From contig NZ_SLXA01000003.1 in assembly GCF_004340975.1 (NCBI RefSeq), positions 124,001 through 188,000 of the forward strand: a stretch of 64,000 nucleotides of DNA, written 5' to 3'. Under the pieces are notes generated by a model. The model had not been told where the DNA came from. It searched no databases and saw only the letters and a program-made list of their open reading frames with translations. The position numbers and the translations under genes are program-made. Source of the stretch: Frisingicoccus caecimuris (GTDB lineage: Bacteria > Bacillota > Clostridia > Lachnospirales > Lachnospiraceae). Below are positions 35,564 to 44,904 of this stretch, piece after piece (the stretch's first letter is position 1; the number at the start of each line of letters is the position of its first letter).

Positions 35564-36691
35564 ATGATTTATCTGGATAGCGCAGCAACCAGCCTGTACA
35601 GGCCGGCTCAGGTGGTCGAAGCAGTGTGCCGGGCGCTGACAACTCTGGGAAATTCTTCCCGGGGTACACATACGGCGGCGCTGACAGGGGCCAGGATGAT
35701 CTTTGAAACCCGTCAGATGCTGTCGAATCTGTTCCATGGGGATGGCCCGGAGCAGGTCGTTTTTACGGCGAATTCCACAGAAAGTCTGAATATGGTCGTC
35801 AAAGGCATACTGACACCGGGCGATCGGGTTGTTACCACGGTGATGGAGCATAACAGCGTGCTCCGTCCTTTGTATGAAATGGAACGGCAGGGAATCTGTC
35901 TGGAAATTGTCGGAACGGATGATCTGGGACGTTTGGATATGGCGGCTATGAGACAGGCAATTGATTTCGGGGCCAGGGCCGTATTCTGTACACATGCGTC
36001 GAATTTGACGGGAAATATCAACGACATTCGGAAAATCGGTGGATGGTGCCGGGAGGCAGGCACTCTTTTTGTGGTGGATGCCTCCCAGACAGCGGGAATA
36101 TTTCCTATAGATATGCAGGAAGATTTTGTGGATGTTTTATGCTTTACCGGACATAAGAGCCTTATGGGACCCCAGGGGACCGGCGGCCTCTGTGTGCGCA
36201 AAGGACTTCAGGTCCGTCCTTTGGTCACCGGAGGCAGCGGCATAAAGACATTTGACAAGATTCATCCACTTCAAATGCCGGAAGCATTGGAGGCAGGGAC
36301 ATTAAATGGTCATGGAATTTCGGGCTTAAAGGCCGCGATAGCTTTTATTCAGGAACAGGGAATGGACACGCTTCGAATAAAGGAGCAGAATTTAGCCCGT
36401 GAGTTCTATCAAAGGGCGCAGGATATTCCTGGTATTCGATTTTACGGAGACTATTCAGTGATGGAGAGAGCTCCCATTGTCGCACTGAATCTTGGAGATG
36501 AGGATTCGGCGGAAGTGAGTGACTGGCTGGCCCGGGAATATGAGATATGTACGCGTCCGGGAGGCCACTGTGCGCCATTGATGCATCGGAGATTTGGAAC
36601 GGAAGCACAGGGAATCGTGAGATTCAGCTTTTCAAATTTTAACACAATGGATGAGGTGGAAGCGACTATATCGGCTCTGAGAAATTATTGA
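35564..36691 (+). CDS. Cysteine desulfurase / selenocysteine lyase family aminotransferase class V
   Basis: PLP enzyme, 375 residues, that would release sulfur or selenium from cysteine or selenocysteine. The PLP lysine is Lys198 (FTGHKSLMGPQG) and the acceptor cysteine is Cys336 in RPGGHCAPLMHR. It belongs to the shorter Csd branch often found with selD and yedF. The start MIYLDSAATS is a typical N-terminus, with GGGGGAG as ribosome site. Specificity for Se versus S cannot be read from sequence; as last gene in the selenium cluster it is a good candidate selenium donor. Confidence 0.88.
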   Translation: MIYLDSAATSLYRPAQVVEAVCRALTTLGNSSRGTHTAALTGARMIFETRQMLSNLFHGDGPEQVVFTANSTESLNMVVKGILTPGDRVVTTVMEHNSVLRPLYEMERQGICLEIVGTDDLGRLDMAAMRQAIDFGARAVFCTHASNLTGNINDIRKIGGWCREAGTLFVVDASQTAGIFPIDMQEDFVDVLCFTGHKSLMGPQGTGGLCVRKGLQVRPLVTGGSGIKTFDKIHPLQMPEALEAGTLNGHGISGLKAAIAFIQEQGMDTLRIKEQNLAREFYQRAQDIPGIRFYGDYSVMERAPIVALNLGDEDSAEVSDWLAREYEICTRPGGHCAPLMHRRFGTEAQGIVRFSFSNFNTMDEVEATISALRNY

Positions 36692-36714
36692 TGCAGGAAC
36701 CTTCTCACCGGATA

Positions 36715-36774
36715 TTAAATTTTCCATATCATAAATATAAGCAGGCAGAGTTTGGCTGTTCGTGGAAAATTTAA
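36715..36774. repeat. 12-bp perfect inverted repeat in the ZIP transporter leader
   Basis: TTAAATTTTCCA (36715-36726) and TGGAAAATTTAA (36763-36774) enclose 36 bases. It lies 18 bases before the ZIP gene and not directly followed by a T-run. It could be a metal-responsive RNA hairpin or an operator; no known riboswitch consensus was matched. Confidence 0.5.
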
Positions 36775-36792
36775 ATAAAAAGGTGGGAGACC

Positions 36793-37560
36793 ATGATACA
36801 ATCTTTGATTTGGGCCGCCCTGGGAACCGGATTTGCATTTTTGATGACGGTGTCCGGTGCGGCAACCGTATTTTTGTTTCGAAAACAGGTAAATGAGGGA
36901 CTCCAGAAAATTTTTCTCGGGTTCGCTTCGGGAATTATGATTGCCGCTTCCATATGGTCGCTGATTATTCCGGCCATTGAGCAGGCTGAGGCATTGGGGG
37001 GCTTGCCGTGGGTTCCGGCCGCCCTCGGCTTCCTTTTCGGCGGCCTGTTTCTTTTGATAGTGGATGGCATTTTTGCAAAATGTACAAATTGGACGAATCG
37101 GGCGAATTTACTGGTATTTGCAGTGACACTCCATAATATTCCGGAAGGGATGGCTGTTGGTCTGGCCTTTGCTCTGGCAGCCCAGAATATAGACCAGAGA
37201 GAATTATACGCGGCTGCCTTTGCTCTGGCTCTGGGGATTGGTGTCCAGAATTTTCCCGAAGGTGCAGCAGTCTCTTTACCGCTGAGACAGGAAGGAATGT
37301 CGGCAAAGAAAGCCTTTCTTTATGGGGTTTTATCTGCGGCTGTGGAACCGATGTTCGGGATGATGGTCGTACTGGTGTCTGGTTTTATCCGGCCGGCGAT
37401 GCCCTGGCTTTTATCCTTTGCGGCAGGAGCCATGATTTATGTCGTTGTGGAAGAATTGATTCCGGAAGCCAATGATTCGGGACGGTCCCACAGGGGAACC
37501 ATAGGAAGCATGGCGGGGTTTTTGATTATGATGATTCTGGATGTTGCCTTGTCTTTATAA
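36793..37560 (+). CDS. ZIP family divalent metal transporter (ZupT/GufA type)
   Basis: Membrane importer of Zn, Fe or Mn, 255 residues with about eight helices. The two metal-binding helices are clear: HNIPEGMAVGLAF (helix IV) and NFPEGAAVSLPL (helix V), in which the first metal ligand of helix V is Asn, the usual GufA form. The metal cannot be fixed. It follows the selenium cluster after a 101-base gap that holds an inverted repeat. Confidence 0.93.
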   Translation: MIQSLIWAALGTGFAFLMTVSGAATVFLFRKQVNEGLQKIFLGFASGIMIAASIWSLIIPAIEQAEALGGLPWVPAALGFLFGGLFLLIVDGIFAKCTNWTNRANLLVFAVTLHNIPEGMAVGLAFALAAQNIDQRELYAAAFALALGIGVQNFPEGAAVSLPLRQEGMSAKKAFLYGVLSAAVEPMFGMMVVLVSGFIRPAMPWLLSFAAGAMIYVVVEELIPEANDSGRSHRGTIGSMAGFLIMMILDVALSL

Positions 37561-37603
37561 GTGATGCCGCGATTTTTTATAAGTAATTTTAATGGGGAAT
37601 CTA

Positions 37604-37632
37604 TTGATTTAAAAAAAATATTGCGATAGAAT
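37604..37632 (+). promoter_or_regulatory. Sigma-A promoter of the purC-purF-purB unit
   Basis: TTGATT (37604-37609), 17-base spacer, TAGAAT (37627-37632). The leader is about 45 bases, too short for a purine riboswitch, and none is seen. Confidence 0.6.
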
Positions 37633-37685
37633 AAGGGCGGATATAACAACCGGAAAAGCATATGGAAGAAAGAGGTCAGATTCAA

Positions 37686-38390
37686 ATGAAGAAATTAGAA
37701 ATGTTGTATGAAGGAAAAGCAAAAAAAGTTTATACGACGGATGTAGAAGACGTATTAATTGTTGATTATAAAGATGATGCAACCGCATTTAACGGTGAAA
37801 AAAAAGGAACGATTGTCGGTAAAGGTGTTGTAAATAACCGGATGACCAACCATATTTTTAAAATGCTTGAAGAAAAAGGCATTCCGACGCATCTTGTAGA
37901 GGAATTAAGCGACAGAGAAACAGCTGTAAAAAAAGTAGAAATTGTTCCGCTGGAAGTTATCGTCCGTAATGTGGCTGCAGGAAGTTTTTCTAAAAAGCTT
38001 GGAATTGAAGAAGGTTTCCGCCTTCTTGCACCAACATTGGAATTCAGTTATAAAAATGATGCGTTGGGCGATCCGATGATCAATGATTACTATGCGATTG
38101 CCATTGGTGCGGCTACACGGGAAGAAATTGATCGTATTACAGAACTTGTATTTAAGATCAATGAAATTCTTGTGGCTTATTTTGCTGAAAAGAATATTGA
38201 CTTGATTGATTTTAAGGTAGAGTTTGGACGTTATAAAGGTGAGATCATCCTTGCGGATGAGATTTCGCCGGATACATGCCGCTTCTGGGATTCGGAAACC
38301 CATGAGAAACTGGATAAAGACCGTTTCAGAAGAGATTTGGGACGGGTAGAAGAAGCTTACGAAGAAGTTTACAGAAGACTGGGATTATAA
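37686..38390 (+). CDS. purC: Phosphoribosylaminoimidazole-succinocarboxamide synthase PurC
   Basis: Joins CAIR and aspartate in purine synthesis. The ~234-residue protein starts [16 protein letters not shown] and has the substrate-binding blocks [19 protein letters not shown] and [17 protein letters not shown] 37686 follows AGAGG; the in-frame ATG at 37662 has no ribosome site. First gene of a three-gene purine operon. Confidence 0.97.
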   Translation: MKKLEMLYEGKAKKVYTTDVEDVLIVDYKDDATAFNGEKKGTIVGKGVVNNRMTNHIFKMLEEKGIPTHLVEELSDRETAVKKVEIVPLEVIVRNVAAGSFSKKLGIEEGFRLLAPTLEFSYKNDALGDPMINDYYAIAIGAATREEIDRITELVFKINEILVAYFAEKNIDLIDFKVEFGRYKGEIILADEISPDTCRFWDSETHEKLDKDRFRRDLGRVEEAYEEVYRRLGL

Positions 38391-38392
38391 TT

Positions 38393-39823
38393 ATGATCAA
38401 GCAGAAAGACTCCTGTCAGATAAAAGAAGAACTCCATGAGGAATGTGGTGTCTTTGGTGCTTATAACACAAAGGGCGGGGATATTGCTTCCTGGATTTAT
38501 TATGGATTGTTTTCATTACAGCACCGTGGTCAGGAAAGCTGCGGCATTGCGGTAAGTGAAAACAGAGATATACGATATTATAAGGATATGGGACTGGTCA
38601 ATGAGGTATTTACGCCGGAAAATCTGGATAAACTTCATGGAGATATTGCCATCGGTCATGTCCGGTATTCGACAGCAGGCAGCAGTGTACGCGCCAATGC
38701 TCAGCCATTGGTGACCAAATATGTCAAAGGACAGCTCGCCATTGCCCATAATGGCAATCTGGTCAATGCAGTGGATCTACGTGAGGAACTGGAAAAGAAT
38801 GGCGCCATCTTCCAGACAACGATTGACTCCGAAGTGATTGCTTATCTGGTGGCCAGGGAGCGGGTGCACTGCCCTTCTGTTGAGGAAGCGGTCTTCAGAG
38901 CAATGCCATATATTCAGGGGGCCTATTCCCTTCTCGTCATGAGTCCGCGGAAATTGATCGCAGCCCGGGATCCGTATGGCTTTAAACCACTCTGTATTGG
39001 AAAAAGAGACGATACATGGGTGGTAGCATCGGAAACCTGTGCACTTGACACGGTCGGTGCGGAATTTATCCGGGATGTAGAACCGGGAGAGATTATTGTC
39101 ATTAATGAAGAAGGTCTGGCATCGGATCGGCGCTATTGTAATCTGGCTGAGAAATCCGGCCGATGTATTTTTGAATATATTTATTTTGCCCGCCCGGACA
39201 GTGTCATCGATGGGGTCAGTGTGTTTAATTCCCGAATCATGGCCGGAAAGATTTTGGCCCAGACCCATCCGGTGGAAGCAGATCTGGTGGTTGGTGTGCC
39301 GGAATCGGGTAATGATGCGGCTATGGGATATGCCCTGGAATCGGGAATTCCGTATGGCCGGGCTTTTGTAAAAAATAATTATGTTGGCAGAACCTTTATT
39401 AAACCGAAACAGAGCATGAGAGAGCAGAGTGTTAAGATCAAGCTGAATGTTTTAAAAGATGCGGTAAAGGGAAAGCGTATTATTATGATTGATGATTCAA
39501 TCGTCCGCGGAACGACCAGCGGCAATATTGTCCAGATGCTTAAGAATGCAGGGGCAACGGAGGTTCATGTCAGAATCAGTTCACCGCCGTTTAAATATCC
39601 GTGCTATTTTGGTACGGATATTCCAAATAGAGATCAGCTCATTGCCAATCATTATACGGTGGAAGAGATTGGTGAGATGATGGGAGCGGATTCCCTTGGC
39701 TATTTGGATCTGGACCGCATGGGTGAGATGGTGGAAGGTCTGGAATATTGTCAGGCCTGCTTTAACGGGGATTATCCGTTGGCACCGCCGACCCGGGATA
39801 TTCGCGGGGATATGGAATTTTAA
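38393..39823 (+). CDS. purF: Amidophosphoribosyltransferase PurF
   Basis: First committed step of purine synthesis, making phosphoribosylamine from PRPP and glutamine. A short propeptide precedes the catalytic Cys18 (EECGVFGAYN), so self-cleavage as in B. subtilis is expected. The glutaminase domain has GHVRYSTAG; the PRTase domain has the PRPP loop MIDDSIVRGTTS. 476 residues. It starts two bases after purC with a weak ribosome site and is presumably coupled. Confidence 0.97.
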   Translation: MIKQKDSCQIKEELHEECGVFGAYNTKGGDIASWIYYGLFSLQHRGQESCGIAVSENRDIRYYKDMGLVNEVFTPENLDKLHGDIAIGHVRYSTAGSSVRANAQPLVTKYVKGQLAIAHNGNLVNAVDLREELEKNGAIFQTTIDSEVIAYLVARERVHCPSVEEAVFRAMPYIQGAYSLLVMSPRKLIAARDPYGFKPLCIGKRDDTWVVASETCALDTVGAEFIRDVEPGEIIVINEEGLASDRRYCNLAEKSGRCIFEYIYFARPDSVIDGVSVFNSRIMAGKILAQTHPVEADLVVGVPESGNDAAMGYALESGIPYGRAFVKNNYVGRTFIKPKQSMREQSVKIKLNVLKDAVKGKRIIMIDDSIVRGTTSGNIVQMLKNAGATEVHVRISSPPFKYPCYFGTDIPNRDQLIANHYTVEEIGEMMGADSLGYLDLDRMGEMVEGLEYCQACFNGDYPLAPPTRDIRGDMEF

Positions 39824-39839
39824 TTTAGGAGGATAAAAC

Positions 39840-41270
39840 ATGAATGATAGATACCACAGTCCGTTATCGGAAAGATATGCAAGCAAAGAGATGCAGTATA
39901 TCTTTTCTCCGGATATGAAATTCAAGACATGGAGAAAATTGTGGATTGCCCTGGCTGAAACAGAAGCAGAGCTTGGCCTGCCGATTACGGAGGAACAGAT
40001 TGCTGAGTTAAAGGCGGCAAAGGATGATATTAATTATGATGTGGCAAAGGCCAGAGAAAAAGAAGTACGTCACGATGTTATGTCTCATGTGTATGCCTAT
40101 GGACAGCAGTGTCCGACAGCAAAGGGTATCATCCATCTGGGAGCGACCTCTTGTTATGTAGGTGATAATACGGATGTGATCATTATGCGTGAAGCATTGT
40201 ATCTAGTCCGCAAAAAGCTTTTGAATGTGATCAGTGAGCTGGCAAAATTTGCAGATACCTATAAAGAGCTTCCGACACTGGCATTTACCCATTTCCAGCC
40301 GGCACAGCCGACGACCGTTGGAAAACGTGCCAGTCTCTGGTTAAATGATCTGGTCATGGATTTATCCGATGTGGATTATATGATTTCCCAGTTAAAACTG
40401 CTTGGTTCCAAAGGTACTACCGGAACTCAGGCCAGCTTTCTGGAATTATTTGACGGAGATCATGATAAATGTAAAGAAGCGGACCGCCGCATTGCACAGA
40501 AAATGGGCTTTGACGCCTGCTATCCGGTATCGGGTCAGACCTATTCAAGAAAACTGGATACCCGCGTGCTGAATGTTGTTGCCAGCATTGCCCAGAGTGC
40601 GCATAAGTTCTCTAATGATATTCGTCTCCTTCAGCATTTGAAAGAGATTGAGGAGCCGTTTGAAAAGAGTCAGATTGGTTCTTCAGCAATGGCCTATAAA
40701 CGGAATCCGATGCGCAGTGAACGTATTGCATCTCTTTCCAGATATGTGATGATCGACGTATTGAATCCGGCGATCACAGCAGCAACTCAGTGGTTTGAGA
40801 GAACACTGGATGATTCGGCCAACAAACGGCTCAGTGTGCCGGAAGCATTTCTGGCTATTGACGGTGTGCTGGACCTGTATATGAATGTGGTTGACGGCCT
40901 TGTTGTCTATCCAAAGGTGATCGAACAGCGTCTGATGAGTGAACTGCCATTTATGGCAACTGAAAATATCATGATGGATGCAGTAAAACGCGGCGGGGAC
41001 CGTCAGGAACTTCACGAACGTATTCGTACCCATTCTATGGAAGCAGGACGTATGGTCAAAGTCGAAGGAAAGCCAAATGACCTGTTGGAGCGTATTGCAG
41101 CTGACCCGGCTTTCGGAACGACGATGGAAGAGTTACAGTCCATTATGAATCCGAGAAACTTTGTCGGACGTGCGCCGGAACAGGTAACAGAATTTTTGAA
41201 TGAGGTCATTCAGCCGATTCTGGATGAGAATAAAGAGGTTCTCGGTATGATGGCAGAGATTAATGTATAA
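39840..41270 (+). CDS. purB: Adenylosuccinate lyase PurB
   Basis: Fumarase-superfamily enzyme acting twice in purine synthesis (SAICAR and adenylosuccinate cleavage). 476 residues. Landmarks are HLGATSCYVGDN, THFQPAQPTTVGKR with the catalytic His region, and the superfamily signature SSAMAYKRNPMRSE. Ribosome site AGGAGG. The purC-F-B run omits the rest of the pathway, which must be elsewhere. Confidence 0.97.
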   Translation: MNDRYHSPLSERYASKEMQYIFSPDMKFKTWRKLWIALAETEAELGLPITEEQIAELKAAKDDINYDVAKAREKEVRHDVMSHVYAYGQQCPTAKGIIHLGATSCYVGDNTDVIIMREALYLVRKKLLNVISELAKFADTYKELPTLAFTHFQPAQPTTVGKRASLWLNDLVMDLSDVDYMISQLKLLGSKGTTGTQASFLELFDGDHDKCKEADRRIAQKMGFDACYPVSGQTYSRKLDTRVLNVVASIAQSAHKFSNDIRLLQHLKEIEEPFEKSQIGSSAMAYKRNPMRSERIASLSRYVMIDVLNPAITAATQWFERTLDDSANKRLSVPEAFLAIDGVLDLYMNVVDGLVVYPKVIEQRLMSELPFMATENIMMDAVKRGGDRQELHERIRTHSMEAGRMVKVEGKPNDLLERIAADPAFGTTMEELQSIMNPRNFVGRAPEQVTEFLNEVIQPILDENKEVLGMMAEINV

Positions 41271-41286
41271 TATGGAGTGGTAGCGC

Positions 41287-41784
41287 ATGATTGGATTATC
41301 CGTTTTGGATATTAAAAATTTCATGGCGGGAATTCTTACCGGGACGATGTTTGATAAGTTCTATCTGCGGGACGGAGAGATTCAGACATTCACAGAATTT
41401 CATTTGGGCGGTTATTTAAACCGCCCTTATTTCGATTCGGAGGAGTGGGAAGCTTTGGCGGGACGGAAACTGTGTCTTTGGTCTGAGGTGAAGCCCTTTG
41501 CTTTTCAATTGATCAAAGGGCATAAGCTTCCGGTCCGTTTTAAACTCGTATTTCAGCTTTCGGATGAGAATACCCGGTGGCTTCTGGAGAGGCATCACCT
41601 TCCGGTGAATCCGGAGGATATGGGCGGCTTGTTTATGAATATTACTTATGACCATGAGAAACTGGTGTGTACCTCCGGCGTTTCTTATAAGACCTTTGTG
41701 ATGGATAAAACACTGGAACAGTGTTGGGATGATACAGTCTGTCAGTATTTTAAACAGAATCATATAACGGTGGAGCAGATGTAA
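41287..41784 (+). CDS. DUF5721 family protein
   Basis: A 165-residue protein that I recognise as the DUF5721 type, found in Lachnospiraceae next to purB. It opens MIGLSVLDIKNFMAGILTG, has LGGYLNRPYFDSEEW and a conserved VSYKTFVMDKTLEQCWD end. No catalytic motif, signal peptide or helix is apparent. Its position right after purB in one transcription unit, ahead of the CIRCE region, suggests co-expression with purine genes; function unknown. Confidence 0.8.
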   Translation: MIGLSVLDIKNFMAGILTGTMFDKFYLRDGEIQTFTEFHLGGYLNRPYFDSEEWEALAGRKLCLWSEVKPFAFQLIKGHKLPVRFKLVFQLSDENTRWLLERHHLPVNPEDMGGLFMNITYDHEKLVCTSGVSYKTFVMDKTLEQCWDDTVCQYFKQNHITVEQM

Positions 41785-41793
41785 ACAAGAAAA

Positions 41794-41820
41794 TTAGCAC
41801 TCGCTTAAAGTGAGTGCTAA
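41794..41820 (+). promoter_or_regulatory. CIRCE operator (HrcA site) upstream of htpG
   Basis: Perfect inverted repeat TTAGCACTC (41794-41802), nine-base spacer, GAGTGCTAA (41812-41820), identical to the HrcA operator consensus. It is followed by TTTTTT, so as RNA it would also act as terminator for the purine unit. It lies seven bases upstream of the -35 element. Confidence 0.93.
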
Positions 41821-41827
41821 TTTTTTG

Positions 41828-41856
41828 TTGACAATCGGATAAACTGGTATTACAAT
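41828..41856 (+). promoter_or_regulatory. Sigma-A promoter of htpG
   Basis: TTGACA (41828-41833), 17-base spacer, TACAAT (41851-41856), just downstream of CIRCE. Confidence 0.8.
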
Positions 41857-41903
41857 ATGTTTCAGATAAAAAATTAGTTTATAATTTTTAAGGAGTGATT
41901 TTA

Positions 41904-43910
41904 ATGGCAGAGACAATAAAGGAACAGGGAAGTTTATCCATTAACAGTGAAAATTTATTTCCAATCATAAAGAAATGGTTATATTCCGATCATGATATTT
42001 TTGTCAGAGAATTAGTTTCCAATGGCTGTGATGCAATCACAAAGCTGAAAAAGCTGGAGATGATGGGTGAATGTACAATTGCCGAGGATGAAAAGCTGAA
42101 AGTTGAAGTTATCGTTAATTCAGAAGATAAGACAATGATCGTACGGGATAATGGTATCGGTATGACAGCCGATGAAGTGAAAGAATATATTACCCAGATT
42201 GCTTTTTCCGGTGCTACGGATTTCCTGGAAAAATATAAGGATAAGACGAATGAAGACCAGATCATCGGACATTTTGGCCTGGGATTCTATTCGGCCTTTA
42301 TGGTTGCGGATCGTGTAACGATTCAGACACGTTCCTACAAAGAGGATGCCGAACCGGTTTACTGGGAATGTGACGGCGATTCAGAATACGCTATGACTAA
42401 AGGGGACAAAGAAACCCGCGGTACAGAGATCACACTGTATCTGAATGAAGACAGCCTGGAATTCGCTAATGAATATCGGGCCAGAGAAGTTCTGGATAAA
42501 TACTGTGCTTTCATGCCGGTGGAAATTTATATTTCCAAAGAAGGCGGTGAACCGGAAACTCAGAACGTAAAAGAAGAAGATATTCTTGACACAGACAAAG
42601 TTATTGAATATTATACGGAACCGGCCAAAACAGAGGAAAAAGAGAATGAGGACGGGACAAAGGAAACGGTTGAGATCACACCGGAGCAAAAGATGGCAAA
42701 GATTCATCGTCGTCCATTCCTGATCAATGATATTCATCCGCTCTGGGCAAAGCATCCGAATGAGTGTACGGAAGAGGAGTATAAGGCTTTCTACCGGAAA
42801 GTATTTAATGATTATAAAGAGCCATTGTTCTGGATTCATCTGAATATGGATTATCCGTTTAATTTAAAGGGTATTCTCTATTTCCCAAAACTGAATTTGG
42901 AATATGAGGCTGTTGAGGGAACGATTAAGCTGTATAATAACCAGGTATTTATCGCGGATAATATTAAAGAAGTCATTCCGGAATTTCTTATGCTCTTAAA
43001 GGGCGTTATCGACTGTCCGGATCTTCCTCTGAATGTTTCGCGTTCGGCTCTTCAGAATGACGGTTTTGTTCAGAAGATTTCCGATTATATTACGAAGAAA
43101 GTGGCGGACAAGCTCTCCGGTATGTGCAAGACCGACCGGGAAAATTATGAAAAATACTGGGATGATATCAGTCCTTTCATTAAATATGGCTATATTAAAG
43201 ATGAAAAGTTCAAAGGCAAGATGAAAGATTATATCCTTTATAAGAACCTGGAAAGCAAATATCTGACTTTGAAGGATTATCTGGAAGCTGCCAAAGAAAA
43301 ACATGAGAACCAGGTATTCTATGTGACGGATGAAGTTCAGCAGGGACAGTATATCAACATGTTTAAGGAGCAGGAGATGGATGCGGTCATTCTGAAACAT
43401 GCCATTGACCAGCCATTCATCAGCGTTCTGGAACAGGATGAGGAAAATGTAAAATTCCATCGCATCGATACGGACCTGGCAGATATTTTCAAAGAAGAGG
43501 TCAATGAGGAAGACGGCAAAGTCCTGGAGGAAAATACAAAGACATTGACCGATATCTTTAAGAAGGCTCTCGGACGGGATAATATCCAGGTCAAGGTAGA
43601 GAAGTTGAAGAACGCAGAGACTTCCTCTATGATTACTTTAAATGAAGAGAGCCGCCGGATGCAGGATATGATGAAGATGTATGGTATGACAGATATGAGC
43701 ATGTTTGGTAATGAGGGTGAAACACTGATTCTGAATGCCAACAATACGTTGGTACAGTACGTGCTGGAGCATACAGATGGTGAATATACGGATATGATCT
43801 GCCAGCAGCTCTATGATCTGGCTTTACTCAGTCATAAACCGCTGGAAGCTTCGGCCATGACCGCATTTATTGAACGGAGCAATAAGATCATGATGGTTTT
43901 GACAAAATAA
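41904..43910 (+). CDS. htpG: Chaperone HtpG (Hsp90)
   Basis: Bacterial Hsp90, ~668 residues. The GHKL ATPase domain is at the N-terminus (ELVSNGCDAITK, RDNGIGMTADEV, GHFGLGFYSAFM); the middle domain has LPLNVSRSALQND, and the C-terminal dimerisation domain follows. Residue Cys replaces the usual Ala in the ELVSNxxDA helix. ATG 41904 lies eight bases after AAGGAG. The upstream CIRCE predicts heat control through HrcA, unlike B. subtilis htpG. Confidence 0.97.
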   Translation: MAETIKEQGSLSINSENLFPIIKKWLYSDHDIFVRELVSNGCDAITKLKKLEMMGECTIAEDEKLKVEVIVNSEDKTMIVRDNGIGMTADEVKEYITQIAFSGATDFLEKYKDKTNEDQIIGHFGLGFYSAFMVADRVTIQTRSYKEDAEPVYWECDGDSEYAMTKGDKETRGTEITLYLNEDSLEFANEYRAREVLDKYCAFMPVEIYISKEGGEPETQNVKEEDILDTDKVIEYYTEPAKTEEKENEDGTKETVEITPEQKMAKIHRRPFLINDIHPLWAKHPNECTEEEYKAFYRKVFNDYKEPLFWIHLNMDYPFNLKGILYFPKLNLEYEAVEGTIKLYNNQVFIADNIKEVIPEFLMLLKGVIDCPDLPLNVSRSALQNDGFVQKISDYITKKVADKLSGMCKTDRENYEKYWDDISPFIKYGYIKDEKFKGKMKDYILYKNLESKYLTLKDYLEAAKEKHENQVFYVTDEVQQGQYINMFKEQEMDAVILKHAIDQPFISVLEQDEENVKFHRIDTDLADIFKEEVNEEDGKVLEENTKTLTDIFKKALGRDNIQVKVEKLKNAETSSMITLNEESRRMQDMMKMYGMTDMSMFGNEGETLILNANNTLVQYVLEHTDGEYTDMICQQLYDLALLSHKPLEASAMTAFIERSNKIMMVLTK

Positions 43911-43934
43911 CATATTAAAAACAAAGGCGGATAC

Positions 43935-43962
43935 TTGACAAAGGCAATATCCATAGGATAAT
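43935..43962 (+). promoter_or_regulatory. Sigma-A promoter of the metal-exporter-like gene
   Basis: TTGACA (43935-43940), 16-base spacer, GATAAT (43957-43962), in the gap after htpG. Confidence 0.6.
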
Positions 43963-44003
43963 ATAAAAAAGTTACTATCGACAGACAGGAAAAGAGGTTT
44001 GCA

Positions 44004-44858
44004 ATGTACGATATTATTCTGGATACGCTAATGGACGGTATCCGCCTTTTACCTTTTTTATTTGTAACTTACATTGTTATGGAATATATTGAGCATAAGA
44101 TGAGCGCCGGTACCCGGCGGGTGGTTCAGGCCTCTGGAAGATTCGGCCCTCTTATCGGAAGTATTGCCGGCATTTTTCCACAGTGCGGTTTTTCGGCGGC
44201 GGCGGCCAGTTTGTATGCGGGGCGGGTCATTACCCGCGGTACATTGATTGCCATTTTTCTTTCCACATCGGATGAGATGCTTCCGGTATTCATTTCACAG
44301 CAGGTACCGGTAAAAGTTATTTTGTCTGTGCTTGGAATGAAGGTGGTCATTGGTATGGCGGCCGGGTTTCTTGTGGATGTTATATTTTTGATGGTGAAAA
44401 AAGAACCGGAACAGGAAATGGATATTCACCATATGTGTGAGCATGATCATTGCCATTGTGAGGATGGTATTTTAAAATCGGCCTTTGTGCATACGGCTCA
44501 GATTTTTTTCTTTATCATTCTTGTTTCTTTTATCTTAAATTTAGTCATTGCCGGGATCGGTGAAGAAAGTCTGACAGAAATCGTTTTAAACCAGCCGCTG
44601 ATCGGCTCTCTGATATCCGGAATTGTGGGGCTTATACCGAATTGTGCGGCGTCGGTGGTGATTACTCAACTGTATTTAGACGGGGCCATGAGCTTGGGCG
44701 CTATGATGTCAGGACTGTTGGTCGGCGCCGGTGTCGGTCTGATCGTTCTTTACCGGACCAATGATTCTCTGAGAGAGAATTTAAAAATTACTGTAATTTT
44801 ATATGTGATCGGTGTTGCTGCCGGAATCGCTATTGATTTTCTTGGAATTACATTATAA
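44004..44858 (+). CDS. Putative heavy-metal/manganese exporter (ArsP_2-like 10-TM family)
   Basis: A 284-residue polytopic protein in two repeated halves. Each half carries the family mark: IFPQCGFSAAAASLYAGR with a cysteine in the first and LIPNCAASVVITQLYLDG in the second. Between the halves is a Cys/His-rich cytosolic loop (HHMCEHDHCHCEDG) well suited to bind metal. This matches the family annotated as arsenic-efflux or putative manganese transporter. Substrate is not fixed by sequence. It is followed, after 46 bases, by an LspA-like gene. Confidence 0.8.
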   Translation: MYDIILDTLMDGIRLLPFLFVTYIVMEYIEHKMSAGTRRVVQASGRFGPLIGSIAGIFPQCGFSAAAASLYAGRVITRGTLIAIFLSTSDEMLPVFISQQVPVKVILSVLGMKVVIGMAAGFLVDVIFLMVKKEPEQEMDIHHMCEHDHCHCEDGILKSAFVHTAQIFFFIILVSFILNLVIAGIGEESLTEIVLNQPLIGSLISGIVGLIPNCAASVVITQLYLDGAMSLGAMMSGLLVGAGVGLIVLYRTNDSLRENLKITVILYVIGVAAGIAIDFLGITL

Positions 44859-44904
44859 AATTTGTTTATACTGCACATGATAAATATGAGGAGGCAGATG
44901 AATC

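Noticed and set aside
35369-35995. 208-codon minus-strand frame across yedF and the csd-like gene
   Set aside because: It spans two well-supported genes on the other strand and has no ribosome site.
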